From Candidatus Hydrogenisulfobacillus filiaventi (GTDB lineage: Bacteria > Bacillota > Sulfobacillia > Sulfobacillales > R501): a stretch of DNA of 64,000 bases. The stretch lies in assembly GCA_902809825.1 (NCBI GenBank), contig LR778114.1, positions 2,294,001 through 2,358,000 of the forward strand, read 5' to 3'. The notes beneath the pieces are model-generated. The model did not search any database and was not told where the DNA came from. It was given only the letters and a program-made list of their open reading frames with translations. Position 1 is the first letter of the stretch, and each line of letters opens with the position of its first letter. The translations under genes were made by a program, and so were the position numbers. Positions 36,863-45,237 of this stretch are shown here, in pieces.

Positions 36863-37558
36863 TTACTCCTGGGATCCGGCCGATTCCGCTTTCCGGAGGG
36901 CCTCCTCCACCCAGGCCAGGCGGTCCTCGATGTCTGCCTTCCGGGCTTCCAGGTGCCGCTTCAACGAGCGGAGCCAGAGTACGGAGTGGGGCTCGTTCTC
37001 GTCCCAGTCCTCCCAGCAGGGTCCGCCGCGGCCGGCCCAGGCCCGGGCCGCCATGGGCCCGCCGGCCATGGGACCGCCCATGAAGCTGCGGCCCACTCCG
37101 CCACGCATCCCGCCATGCATCCCGTGGTGATGCATCCGTTCCTCACCTCCTTCCGGGGTCTCCGCCCCCGCCGTTGCCGGCAGCCATGCCGTCCCTTCCC
37201 CGGCGGGCGCGTACAAGGAGGTTTCCAGGGCCAGGATATCGGCACCGGTCAGGAACCCGCGCTGGGAGGAGAGGAAGCCCGCATTCCACAGGAAACGGGG
37301 GCTCACCCCCAGGTAGGCCGCCGCCTCCTCCACCCGGTATTGCCGGGCGGGATCAGGCGCCTCTGGCGGCGGCCACTCCCCCTGCCCCCGTTCCCGGGCC
37401 AGGCGGGCCACCTCGCTGTACGGAATCCGGCGGTGCCCCGCCGGCCCCCCCAGCCGGACCGCCTGCACGCGGCCTTCGTCCACCCAGCGGCGCACGGTAG
37501 GCGGCTTCAGCCCCAGGGCGTCCGCCACCAGCTGCAGCGGCCAGTACTTGCGCTCCAT
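36863..37558 (-). CDS. Double-HTH (MerR/excisionase-like) protein with His/Met-rich linker
   Basis: A 231-residue DNA-binding protein. Residues 5-55 form a MerR/excisionase helix-turn-helix (LQLVADALGLKPPTVRRWVDEGRVQAVRLGG). Residues 73-112 form a second one (YRVEEAAAYLGVSPRFLWNAGFL). Residues 142-172 are unusually rich in His, Met and Gly (MHHHGMHGGMRGG, then repeated GGPMA units), and a final coiled coil (195-225) could dimerise. The linker looks like a soft-metal binding region, so a metal-responsive regulator is possible. The gene has its own promoter and a palindrome over its ribosome site. Confidence 0.7.
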   Translation of the reverse strand: MERKYWPLQLVADALGLKPPTVRRWVDEGRVQAVRLGGPAGHRRIPYSEVARLARERGQGEWPPPEAPDPARQYRVEEAAAYLGVSPRFLWNAGFLSSQRGFLTGADILALETSLYAPAGEGTAWLPATAGAETPEGGEERMHHHGMHGGMRGGVGRSFMGGPMAGGPMAARAWAGRGGPCWEDWDENEPHSVLWLRSLKRHLEARKADIEDRLAWVEEALRKAESAGSQE

Positions 37559-37560
37559 GG

Positions 37561-37581
37561 TCCTGGATCCTCCCTCCAGGA
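37561..37581 (-). repeat. Perfect 7-7-7 palindrome over the ribosome binding site
   Basis: TCCTGGA (37561-37567) and TCCAGGA (37575-37581) are exact inverted copies around TCCTCCC, the complement of the GGGAGGA ribosome site. It lies at the transcription start and directly before the HTH gene's ATG. It could be an autoregulatory operator or an RNA hairpin showing the ribosome site in its loop. Confidence 0.65.
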
Positions 37582-37585
37582 ATAG

Positions 37586-37613
37586 ATTATATAGAATTTT
37601 TTCCTCGGCGCAA
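37586..37613 (-). promoter_or_regulatory. Sigma-A type promoter for the HTH/His-Met-rich protein
   Basis: On the minus strand TTGCGC (37608-37613) and TATAAT (37586-37591) are 16 bases apart, in an AT-rich pocket unlike its surroundings. It sits 28 bases upstream of the ATG at 37558. The rest of the 304-base gap up to 37862 shows no other gene. Confidence 0.75.
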
Positions 37614-37862
37614 GCGGATCGAGACCATTACCGGTGCCTCCCTTCCCCCAAAGGATCTAGTCCCTCGGGGGAAAGGGCGGGGTTGACCGGACAATCAATG
37701 ACATGCGGCCTTTGGCGGACCGGTCGACCCCTTTGCCGGCGGAAGCCACCCCACGGGATCCTGCCACCGGCATGCGCCACCGCTTACCATGCGGGTGGGG
37801 CCGGCGGGTCCGTGCTGGTTCCGCCCTCGCGCCGGCCCCGAGTGCGTAAGGGGGAATGTACC

Positions 37863-38723
37863 ATGCGGATACCGCGCCTGGCTCCGGCAGCGCTGGCCGC
37901 CGCCGGCATCGCCGGCCTGGTGGCCGCCGGATGCGGGTCGCAAGCCGCCCCGAAGCCCAAACCCAAGCCCCATTATTCCGCGCAGGTGACGGCGGGCGCC
38001 CGTTTGTACGTGCAATACGCCTGTGTGCAATGCCACGGCGTGCGGGGGGCCGGCAATGCCACCCTGGCCGACGGCAGCCCCACCGGCGCCCCACCGCTCA
38101 AGGGCGTCCCGGCCTCCATGGTGGCGCAGTACCTGGGCCAGGGGCCGGTGGCGCTGCACGTGGTGACCGCGTCCACCGCCAATGGGGCGGCGGTCAATAA
38201 CGGGTCCATCAACATGCCTTATTGGGACGGGGTTTTAAGCTCCTCCCAGGTCCAGGACCTGGCCGCCTACATCGCCGCCGGGCTGCCCAAGGTGCCGGGG
38301 GTGCCCGACCATCCGCCGACTGCCACCACCGGGCCCGAAATCTACCAGGCCTACGCCTGCTTCGCCTGCCACGGTCCCTACAACACCGGACGCGTGGTCA
38401 ACCCCGGCGCCACCAGCCCGGGCGACCACTACGTCCCCATTCTCGGACCCAACGGCAAACGCTTCGCCAAAGCCGTGGCCGCCTGGGACAAACCGTTTAA
38501 GACCCGCGCCGCCAATCCCGGCTACTTCAAGTACAACCCCACCATCACCGCCAGCAGCGTAACCGGGAAGCAATTCCTGGAAGACAAGCTGCTGCTGGGG
38601 TCCATCATTCACGACGGGGTGGCGGGAGGAGCGCCCAACGCCCTGCTGATGCCGGCCTGGGGCCGTTTCCTGAGCCCCACCCAGCTCCATGTCCTCTTGA
38701 CCTACCTGCGTACCGGCCAATAG
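37863..38723 (+). CDS. Dihaem cytochrome c lipoprotein
   Basis: A 286-residue exported protein. The lipoprotein signal ends VAAGC with the lipidated C24, followed by a KPKPKP linker. Two c-type haem sites are present: C54-V-Q-C57-H58 and C166-F-A-C169-H170. NMPYW and LLMPAWG offer methionine axial ligands. It is probably an electron carrier anchored outside the membrane, serving a quinol oxidase branch or sulfur oxidation. It sits in opposite orientation to the His/Met-rich regulator, with a 304-base gap between them, and ends in a strong hairpin. Confidence 0.92.
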   Translation: MRIPRLAPAALAAAGIAGLVAAGCGSQAAPKPKPKPHYSAQVTAGARLYVQYACVQCHGVRGAGNATLADGSPTGAPPLKGVPASMVAQYLGQGPVALHVVTASTANGAAVNNGSINMPYWDGVLSSSQVQDLAAYIAAGLPKVPGVPDHPPTATTGPEIYQAYACFACHGPYNTGRVVNPGATSPGDHYVPILGPNGKRFAKAVAAWDKPFKTRAANPGYFKYNPTITASSVTGKQFLEDKLLLGSIIHDGVAGGAPNALLMPAWGRFLSPTQLHVLLTYLRTGQ

Positions 38724-38733
38724 GCGGAGCGCC

Positions 38734-38774
38734 GCAGCGGGGGCCCGGACCCTGCCGGTCCGGGCCCCCGCTGC
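38734..38774. terminator. 18-bp perfect hairpin between cytochrome c and metY
   Basis: GCAGCGGGGGCCCGGACC (38734-38751) pairs perfectly with its complement at 38757-38774 across CTGCC. It lies between two converging genes and can act on both. There is no T run. Confidence 0.75.
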
Positions 38775-38789
38775 CTCCGATGCCGGCCC

Positions 38790-40064
38790 CTACGTGAGCG
38801 CCTGCTCTAGATCCGCCCACAGGTCATCGACATGCTCCAGGCCCACCGAGACCCGCACCGCCTCCGGGGCCACCCCGGCCGCGGCCTGTTCCGCCGGGTC
38901 CAGCTGGCCGTGGGTCGTGGAGGCGGGATGGATGATGAGGGAACGCACATCCCCCACGTTCGCCACGTGCGAGAAGAGGCGTACCCGTTCGATCACGCGG
39001 CGGCCGGCCTCGTAGCCGCCCTTCAGGCCGAAAACCAGCATGGATCCGAACCGGCCGCTGCGCAGGTAGCGGCGGGCCCGCTCATGGCTGGGATGGTCGG
39101 GCAGGCCGGGATAGTTGACCCAGGCCACCGCCGGATGGGCGGCCAGCCGCCGCGCCAGTTCGGCGGCGTTGGCGCATTCGCGGTCCATGCGCACCGCCAG
39201 GGTTTCCACGCCCTGCAGAATGAGCCAGGCATTGAGGGGGCTGATGGCGGCCCCGGTATCGCGCAGGATCTTGGCCCGCATGCGCAGCAGGAACCCGTCC
39301 GGACCCCGGTCGCCCCAAACCAGCCCATGGTAGGTGGGGTCGGGGGTGGTGAACTGGGGGTAGCCGCCGGCCGTGAAGTCGAAGCGGCCGCTGTCCACCA
39401 CGATGCCGCCCAGGCTGTGTCCGTGGCCGCCCAGCCATTTGGTCAAAGAGTGGATAACCAGATCCGCGCCCGCCTCAAACGGCCGGCACAGGTAAGGACT
39501 GGCAAACGTATTGTCGACGATGAGGGGCACACCGTGTGCATGGGCCACTGCCGCCCAGCGTTCCAAGTCGGGGATGTCCAGTTTGGGGTTGCCGATGGTC
39601 TCCACATACACCGCCTTGGTGCGGGGCCCGAAGGGGGCCGCCTCCAGGCGTTCCCCGCTGCCGTCATCGTCCAGGAAGTGCACCGTGATGCCGAGGTCGG
39701 CCAGGGTGGAGCCCAACAGGGTGAAGGTGCCCCCGTAGAGATGGCTGGAAGCGATGATGGCATCCCCGCTCCGGCAGAGGTTGAGCACCGTAGCGGTGAT
39801 GGCCGCCTGTCCGCTGGCGAAGGCCAATGCCCCCCGCCCGCCCTCCAGGGCGGCGATGCGGTTCTCCAGAACCCCTACCGTCGGATTCATAATACGGCTA
39901 TATATGTTGCCCGGCTCCTCCAGGTTAAAGAGCCGGGCGGCGTGGCCCGGATCCGCGAAGGCATACGCCACCGTCTGATAAATGGGGGTCACCAGGGCCG
40001 CGGTGGCGGGGTCGGCCGTCTCCCCGCCATGTACGGCCAGGGTCTCAAGGTGCAACTCGTCCAT
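38790..40064 (-). CDS. metY: O-acetylhomoserine sulfhydrylase
   Basis: A 424-residue PLP enzyme of the Cys/Met metabolism family that makes homocysteine from O-acetylhomoserine and sulfide. It shows LETLAVHGGETADPATAALVTPIYQTVAYAF, YSRIMNPTVGVLENRIAALEGG, VDNTFASPYLCRPFEAGAD, the PLP lysine in HSLTKWLGGHG, and the C-terminal LIIHPASTTHGQL. The length above 400 separates it from the shorter MetB/MetC types. GAGAGGAG precedes the ATG. No S-box riboswitch is seen upstream. Confidence 0.94.
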   Translation of the reverse strand: MDELHLETLAVHGGETADPATAALVTPIYQTVAYAFADPGHAARLFNLEEPGNIYSRIMNPTVGVLENRIAALEGGRGALAFASGQAAITATVLNLCRSGDAIIASSHLYGGTFTLLGSTLADLGITVHFLDDDGSGERLEAAPFGPRTKAVYVETIGNPKLDIPDLERWAAVAHAHGVPLIVDNTFASPYLCRPFEAGADLVIHSLTKWLGGHGHSLGGIVVDSGRFDFTAGGYPQFTTPDPTYHGLVWGDRGPDGFLLRMRAKILRDTGAAISPLNAWLILQGVETLAVRMDRECANAAELARRLAAHPAVAWVNYPGLPDHPSHERARRYLRSGRFGSMLVFGLKGGYEAGRRVIERVRLFSHVANVGDVRSLIIHPASTTHGQLDPAEQAAAGVAPEAVRVSVGLEHVDDLWADLEQALT

Positions 40065-40131
40065 GAGCTTCCGCTCCTCTCGTTCTGTTGCCGCCCGAGA
40101 TGGGGGGCGGGCCGCCGGACCTGCGCCTATA

Positions 40132-40150
40132 TATTAGCATGTCACTAATA
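40132..40150. promoter_or_regulatory. TATTAG-N7-CTAATA palindrome between metY and the macro gene
   Basis: Inverted repeat TATTAG (40132-40137) and CTAATA (40145-40150) in an AT-rich island of the 214-base divergent intergenic region. It is a reasonable operator for metY, whose promoter should lie here, or for the macro gene. Confidence 0.5.
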
Positions 40151-40278
40151 AATTGGGCGGATTTTATGGTGCGGGCGGACCCTACAGGCCTCATAATACA
40201 GGCAGGCGGCTCCGGAAGAGCCATCCGGGTTTGCACCGGGAATCCTACGGGTTCCGGTGCCGGCGAGGGAGGCAGGCC

Positions 40279-40797
40279 ATGCGCTGGCGGGTACTGGAGG
40301 GGGACATTACCGAAGTGGCGGCCGATGCCATCGTGAATGCCGCCAATCCCGGGTTGAGCGGCGGTGGAGGCGTCGATGGTGCCATCCACCGTCTGGCCGG
40401 GCCCGCCCTCACCCTGGCCTGCCGGGAGCTGGGCGGCTGCCCGGTGGGCGACGCCCGCATCACCCCCGGCTTCCGGCTCCCTGCGCGCTATGTCATCCAC
40501 GCTGTCGGGCCCGTATGGCGGGGGGGCACCGCCGGCGAAGCTCGCCTGCTGGCCTCCGCCTACCGACAGGCGCTGCTCCTGGCCGACCACCATCAGCTGG
40601 TCACGGTGGCCTTCCCGGCCATCAGCACCGGGGCCTACGGCTATCCTTTGCGGGAGGCGCTCGCGGTAGGGTCCGCCGCGCTGGCGGGCGCCGCCGCCCG
40701 GCTCCACGCGGTGCAGGAGGTCCTGCTGGTAGCGTACACCCCCGCCGTCCGCTCCCTATGGACCCACATCCTGGGCGGGGAAAGCGGCCGCTTTTAG
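40279..40797 (+). CDS. Macro-domain protein (ADP-ribose binding/deacylase)
   Basis: A 172-residue stand-alone macro domain. It shows [31 protein letters not shown], the MacroD-type ADP-ribose site, then [13 protein letters not shown] and [15 protein letters not shown]. Members hydrolyse O-acetyl-ADP-ribose or remove ADP-ribose from proteins. GAGGGAGGCAGG precedes the ATG. Its stop overlaps the stop of the converging nucleotidyltransferase gene by 4 bases. Confidence 0.93.
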   Translation: MRWRVLEGDITEVAADAIVNAANPGLSGGGGVDGAIHRLAGPALTLACRELGGCPVGDARITPGFRLPARYVIHAVGPVWRGGTAGEARLLASAYRQALLLADHHQLVTVAFPAISTGAYGYPLREALAVGSAALAGAAARLHAVQEVLLVAYTPAVRSLWTHILGGESGRF

Positions 40798-41465
40798 AGG
40801 CCGGACTTCTCCAGGCAGGCCAGCGCCCGCCGGTAATCCGCCTCGGTATCGATATCCCAGGACGGATGGCAGGGACCGGTCACCGGCCGGACCACCGTCA
40901 GCACGCCCGGCCGGTTCCGCAGCGCCGGCCCCAGCCCCTGATCGCCCCCCAGCTCCTCCACCAGCCCCCGGCCGTCCGGGGCAATGACCACCGGATGACC
41001 TGGCATCCCGTCATAGACGGGACGCACCCAGTGCACGCCCGGCGGCCGGCGGCGGTAGGCCGCCAGCACGGCCGCCACGTCCGCCTCCCGGATAAAGGGC
41101 TGGTCGACCAGGAACACCACCACCGCCGCCTCCGGCCGAGCGGCCGCCACCTCCTGCACCCCCAGGCGCAAGGAGGACGCCAGACCCGCCTCCGGCCGGG
41201 GATTGACCACCCGCTGCGCCCCTCTGGGAGGCGTACCGCCTTCGGGCCCGGTCACCACCCATACCGGGCGGCCGGTGGTGGCGGCCGCCAGCTGCAGGGC
41301 ACGGTCGAGCAGGGTCCCGCCTGCCCAGGGCAGCGAGGCCTTGGGCCGTCCCAGCCGCCGCGAAAGGCCGGCCGCCAGCACCAGGCCGGCCCAGGGTCCC
41401 CGCCGGCCGGGGTCCCCCGCGCCCTTCCCGGGCCGGGCCCGCAGCTGCCCGTCACCCGCCCGCAC
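40794..41465 (-). CDS. MocA/MobA-like nucleotidyltransferase
   Basis: A 223-residue protein with the NTP-transferase signature [31 protein letters not shown], the metal site in [10 protein letters not shown] and GHPVVIAP. It best fits molybdenum cofactor cytidylyltransferase (MocA), which makes MCD for xanthine-oxidase-type enzymes. The GTG at 41465 follows GGGAGGGAAACGG; this leaves a 30-residue low-complexity leader before the fold. moeA at 9 kb supports a cofactor role. Confidence 0.75.
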   Translation of the reverse strand: MRAGDGQLRARPGKGAGDPGRRGPWAGLVLAAGLSRRLGRPKASLPWAGGTLLDRALQLAAATTGRPVWVVTGPEGGTPPRGAQRVVNPRPEAGLASSLRLGVQEVAAARPEAAVVVFLVDQPFIREADVAAVLAAYRRRPPGVHWVRPVYDGMPGHPVVIAPDGRGLVEELGGDQGLGPALRNRPGVLTVVRPVTGPCHPSWDIDTEADYRRALACLEKSGL

Positions 41466-41754
41466 GGCCGTTTCCCTCCCTGCAGCGCGTGTGGATCCCG
41501 CACGGACCAGCCGGGCCCCCCGGCGGCTGCCGCCGCCCATCCGGGGAGCCAGCCGCCCTAGCGGTCGTTTCCTCCCTTATCGTAACACCGGCAGCGGGCA
41601 GACCGGGCGGAGGGGGGCAGCCGACCGCCCTCGCCCTGGGGCGGGGCCCCCCGATGATTTTGGGTTCGTAAAAAGCATTTACTCAGTACCTCCATAACTT
41701 CTAAGGTTGATACCCTCTACCAACACCTTATCGCTGCGCCATGGGGGGCATATC

Positions 41755-42720
41755 ATGATCAACATTCGATTGGCTTCTATCCGTCGGAGGAGTCTCGGCA
41801 CCAAACTCGCATTAGGCTATGCGGCGGTTATCGCCGCGTTAGTGATTAGCGGTGTTCTGAGCTTTACCGCCCTTACCCGTCTCGATTACGGTGAACATCG
41901 GATGGCCGCGGATCTGGATGCGGTTTACCGCGTCGGCCAGATCCGTGCGGATTGGAACCGTCTGAGGATGGATGGGGCCCAATACGCTCTGGACGACGCT
42001 ATAGGTCAACATGCATCCGGCCTGAACGGAAAAATAGGGCTTTTAAAGAACAACATTTCCTCCGAGGTCCGCCGTTTAATGCCGGGATTATCCGGGGGTC
42101 AACAGGCGGAATTGCGGGCGTTTGTTGCGCAGGCAACACGTTTAGAGCACAACCTGCAGCAGATGATGCAACTGGCGGATGCCGGCCAGGCCCGGGCAGC
42201 CCGTCAGGTTTTCCAACAAGGGGTCCTTTCCGCGGGTCAGCGCGGGGAGCAGTTGCTCGGAACCTTGAATCAACAGCTTCACCAGCAGGCGTTTACCCGC
42301 CAGCAGACGGACCACGCCTACCGGCAACGGGTCACGATTGAAACCGGCGTGGTGGAGCTGGCCGCCATCCTGTTCGGGATCCTGGTGGCCATAGCCCTCA
42401 TCCGCGCCATCACCCGTCCCCTGTTGGCGCTGACCCAAGCGGCCCAGGTGGTCGGGAACGGCGACCTCACCACGGCGATCCCCGTCCCTGCCTCGGGCGA
42501 TGAGCTGGAGACCCTGGCGCGGGCCTTTGCCACGATGGTCGGCAACCTCCGCCGCCTGATCGAGACGGTCAATGAGTCCGTGCAAACGGTCGCGGCGCAC
42601 AGTGAGGAACTGGCTGCGATGGCTGAGGAGGCGGCCTCGGCCACCCAACAGGTGGCCACCGCCGTCGGCGAAATCACACAGGGCACCGCTCAACACACGG
42701 ATGGGGTGTCGAAGATCTCC
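41755..42720 (+). pseudogene. Chemoreceptor gene, 5' part, split by IS607 element
   Basis: Residues 1-322 of a methyl-accepting chemotaxis protein. TM1 is at about 15-38 and an extracytoplasmic helical bundle at about 40-195. TM2 (198-218, VVELAAILFGILVAIALIRAI) and HAMP (220-272) lead into the coiled coil. The frame then runs into the insertion, whose reading has no chemoreceptor similarity. The sensor-coding part is visibly AT-richer than its surroundings (for example 42001-42060), suggesting separate origin. Joined to 45238-46161 it gives an intact 629-residue receptor. Confidence 0.9.
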
Positions 42721-42965
42721 CGGTGGTATGAAACAGCAGCCGATTTGTTGGACACGGTTGGGCATGCCCTTCGGCTTTTCTTCCGCGAGCCCCAGGCCCC
42801 TCTTGCTTGGATCCTCCCCAAGCGGGCGGCATCCGCCAGCCGCCCCTGGGATGGAGCCTGGGTTGCGCCAGCACCGGTTGGAGGAACCCAGCCTCCGCGT
42901 CCCCGTGCCGGCCTCGACGAGGGCGCACCACGTCGCCCGGGGAAAGCCCGGCATCCGCCGCAGGG
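42721..42965 (-). ncRNA. Putative omega RNA region at the right end of the IS607 element
   Basis: The 245 bases between the tnpB stop and the element's right end carry no gene but fold well. GGGCGGC (42824-42830) pairs with GCCGCCC (42839-42845), CTGGGTT (42858-42864) with AACCCAG (42885-42891), and GGGCATGCCC at 42760-42769 is palindromic. In known TnpB systems the omega RNA overlaps the tnpB 3' end, runs to the right end and uses the adjoining flank as guide. Position and structure fit; transcription is not shown. Confidence 0.55.
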
Positions 42966-44549
42966 TCAGCCGGCGTTAGCCGCACCTTCCACCGCCCCCT
43001 TATCCTCCACCCTGGCGGGAGCGGTTTTCGTGTCGTTCTTCGTGGCTTTGGCCACCGCCATGAGCGGCCCCAACGGCGGGAAGGTCCGATCCCACTTCTT
43101 CTTCAGGTTGATCGCGCCCACCAGGTCGGCATTCCCTTCCCAGCCGCACGCGGGGCACCGGAACGTGTGGCGTGGCCCCCGCCCGCCCGTGCGTCGGGAG
43201 AACCTCTCCCCGTATGCGCCGCAGTGCGGGCACGCCTTGGAGGTGAACGCCGGGTCCCGACGCACCACCAGGATGCCTTCCCAAAGCGCCATCGCGCGGG
43301 TGAAGCTGAGGATGCGCCCTCGCATCCACCAGGAGCGACGCAGGTTCTGCCGCCGTGTCCAGCCCATGCGCTGGGCCTGCGGCATCCGGTTCAGGGCCTC
43401 GAGCACGATGACCCGGGAGCCGTGCGTCTTGGCGAAGCGCACGATCCGGCGGGCAATCTGGCGTGCGGCATCCTCTTCGGCTTGGGCCAACCTGGCCCAG
43501 CGCCGCCGGTTCGACCGCACCCCCCGTGCCGGCTTTCCCGACGCCATCTGCCTCCACCGGATGGCGGACAGCCTGCGCAAACGCCGCCCCTCGTGGGCCC
43601 GCCCGCGCACGAAGAGCGTCCCGATGACCTTTCTCCCCCGCCAGGCGACGGCGACGGCCAGGTTGTTCTCTCCCAGGTCCACCGTCGTCACAGGAAGCCC
43701 TGGGTGGGCCGCACGCTGGTCTTCGGCCGGCTTGACCGGCACGGTGCGCACGAAGGGGACGTGCGCGGCCCATCCATCCGGGTGCTGGTAGAGCGTGACG
43801 GACGCCTGGGCGATCTCCCACGGCAGGGGCTTCAACTGCTCTCGCGCGGTTTTCGCCTCCTCGGCGCGTCCCTCGCGCTCCAGAGCACGCGCCGCGCTCA
43901 GCCCCGCCTCGATCCTGGCGCGCGTTTCCTCCGACCTCGCCAGGAGGATGGCGGCGCGTTCGGGGATGCGCACGGGAATCTGGACCCAGGCCCACTGGGC
44001 CCCGTTCCACAGCTTCACCTTCAGGAACGAGCGCAACGGACTCCGCACGATCAGGCCCTGCCCCCGGTACACCGTGATCGGGAAGCGTCCCACGACGGGC
44101 GGGCCGGGCATGCGGCCCTTGCGCCCCCGGCGCTCCCAGCGGGCCAGGTTGGAGCGATAAGCCCGGACAAGCCCGATGGCGCGCTGGATCGCGGCCCGGC
44201 GGAACACCACGGGGGCCTTGGCCGCTCCGGGCACGGCCTGGAGATCGTGGGACGGATCGGGGTGTGCCCGGGTCTTCACCGTGACGGCTTCCACCCGCGT
44301 CAGCACTTCTTTGGCGGTGGGCGCGCGCATCCGGATCTCGTCCGTCTCAGGGTCGAAGAGCACCCGCCGCGTCTGCTGGTCCCGCTTGGGGACCTTGTCC
44401 CACAGGCCTGGTTCCCGGATCAGGACAGCAAGGTAGAACGCCACCAGCCGCTCGAACAAGGCTTGGGTCTGTTCGAGCGCCGCGTGTTTGACCCCGTTTG
44501 GCCCCCACAAAGGCAGGATCATGGTGCGCACCGCCTGGACCAGCGCCAT
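42966..44549 (-). CDS. tnpB: TnpB RNA-guided nuclease (IS607-associated)
   Basis: A 527-residue protein, long for the family. The RuvC-like catalytic residues are all present: D291 in TTVDLGENNLAV, E384 in VIVLEALNRM and D475 in GNADLVGAI. The zinc finger is C440-x2-C443 and C465-x2-C468. An N-terminal helical/wedge region (1-270) and a basic stretch (340-352, GVRSNRRRWARL) precede. It starts 4 bases after tnpA. TnpB cleaves DNA matching an omega RNA guide next to a TAM and helps the element persist. It looks catalytically intact. Confidence 0.93.
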   Translation of the reverse strand: MALVQAVRTMILPLWGPNGVKHAALEQTQALFERLVAFYLAVLIREPGLWDKVPKRDQQTRRVLFDPETDEIRMRAPTAKEVLTRVEAVTVKTRAHPDPSHDLQAVPGAAKAPVVFRRAAIQRAIGLVRAYRSNLARWERRGRKGRMPGPPVVGRFPITVYRGQGLIVRSPLRSFLKVKLWNGAQWAWVQIPVRIPERAAILLARSEETRARIEAGLSAARALEREGRAEEAKTAREQLKPLPWEIAQASVTLYQHPDGWAAHVPFVRTVPVKPAEDQRAAHPGLPVTTVDLGENNLAVAVAWRGRKVIGTLFVRGRAHEGRRLRRLSAIRWRQMASGKPARGVRSNRRRWARLAQAEEDAARQIARRIVRFAKTHGSRVIVLEALNRMPQAQRMGWTRRQNLRRSWWMRGRILSFTRAMALWEGILVVRRDPAFTSKACPHCGAYGERFSRRTGGRGPRHTFRCPACGWEGNADLVGAINLKKKWDRTFPPLGPLMAVAKATKNDTKTAPARVEDKGAVEGAANAG

Positions 44550-44553
44550 GGGG

Positions 44554-45186
44554 CTACCCCCTTTCTCTGGCGTGATGGCTTCGGATCACATCCGTCACGT
44601 GCTTACGAAATCCATGGCTGCGGCGACCGTAGAGACGGGCAGCAAACACCGTGAGGATGGTAATGAGGTCGCGTGTCAGTTCGTCTTCCGCAGAAGTCGG
44701 CGGAGCATCGTCCAAGCAAATGATGCGAACCTTGCGCGCCGTAAGGTATGTCTCGAGGTAGCTGTACCCGAATCGAGCCAGTCGATCACGGAACTCCACC
44801 AGGACGAGATCGATCCGGCTATCTTCCGCAAGCCGAAAGATGCGGCGCAACCCCCGCCGTTTCTCGTTAATCCCGGAGGCTTGCTCCGCGATCACTTCCA
44901 CGATTCGGTAGCCTCGCTCTTTAGCTGCATTGAGCAAGCGCGCTTTCTGCCGATCCAGGTTCCCGTCCCGCTTCTGCTGGCTGGAGGACACGCGCGCGTA
45001 GATCACCGCTCGGTTTCCGCCGCTGCGCTCTCCGGCTAAGCGGTTGATCGATTCCAGGCTAAACATCCGTCGCCCTCCTGGGCTCCGAATGGTTTGGAGC
45101 ACGCCCTGCGCATCCCACCGCCGCAACGTGCGGGATGACACCCCTAGCCGCCGCCGTGCTTCAGCGACACTGACAAAATCATCCAT
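44554..45186 (-). CDS. tnpA: IS607 serine-recombinase transposase TnpA
   Basis: A 210-residue transposase. Residues 4-50 form a MerR-like HTH (VSVAEARRRLGVSSRTLRRWDAQGVL). The serine recombinase domain follows, with YARVSSSQQK (nucleophile probably S67), VVEFRDRLAR-type motif EFRDRLARFGYSYLE and a C-terminal helix. This HTH-first order is diagnostic of IS607. The ATG at 45186 is chosen over an earlier frame extension because the HTH begins right after it. Intact length suggests recent mobility. Confidence 0.94.
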   Translation of the reverse strand: MDDFVSVAEARRRLGVSSRTLRRWDAQGVLQTIRSPGGRRMFSLESINRLAGERSGGNRAVIYARVSSSQQKRDGNLDRQKARLLNAAKERGYRIVEVIAEQASGINEKRRGLRRIFRLAEDSRIDLVLVEFRDRLARFGYSYLETYLTARKVRIICLDDAPPTSAEDELTRDLITILTVFAARLYGRRSHGFRKHVTDVIRSHHARERG

Positions 45187-45237
45187 GAGACCATGATACG
45201 AGGTTTGACCTACTATGTCCACTCAAAGTGTAAGTCC

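Larger units (their letters stand above)
42721..45237 (-). mobile_element. IS607-family insertion element (TnpA serine transposase + TnpB)
   Basis: A 2517-base element inserted in a chemoreceptor gene. Both junctions carry TCC (42718-42720 and 45235-45237). Joining at the shared CC (GG on the minus strand) gives AAG ATC TCC ATG ACC GAA and restores the receptor frame with no added or lost base. IS607 elements use a dinucleotide crossover, often GG, and leave no classical target duplication, as here. No terminal inverted repeats are apparent, as expected for the family. tnpA lies at the left end and tnpB downstream, both on the minus strand. Confidence 0.92.

Noticed and set aside
40234-40259. 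CACCGG...CCGGTG imperfect hairpin before the macro gene
   Set aside because: Stem has mismatches and no T run, and it resembles chance pairing common in GC-rich leaders; not enough to call a riboswitch.
41466-41754. Hidden gene or regulatory RNA between the MocA-like gene and the split chemoreceptor
   Set aside because: The left part is the GC-rich leader of the MocA-like gene and the right part is AT-rich with no recognisable structure or confident promoter.
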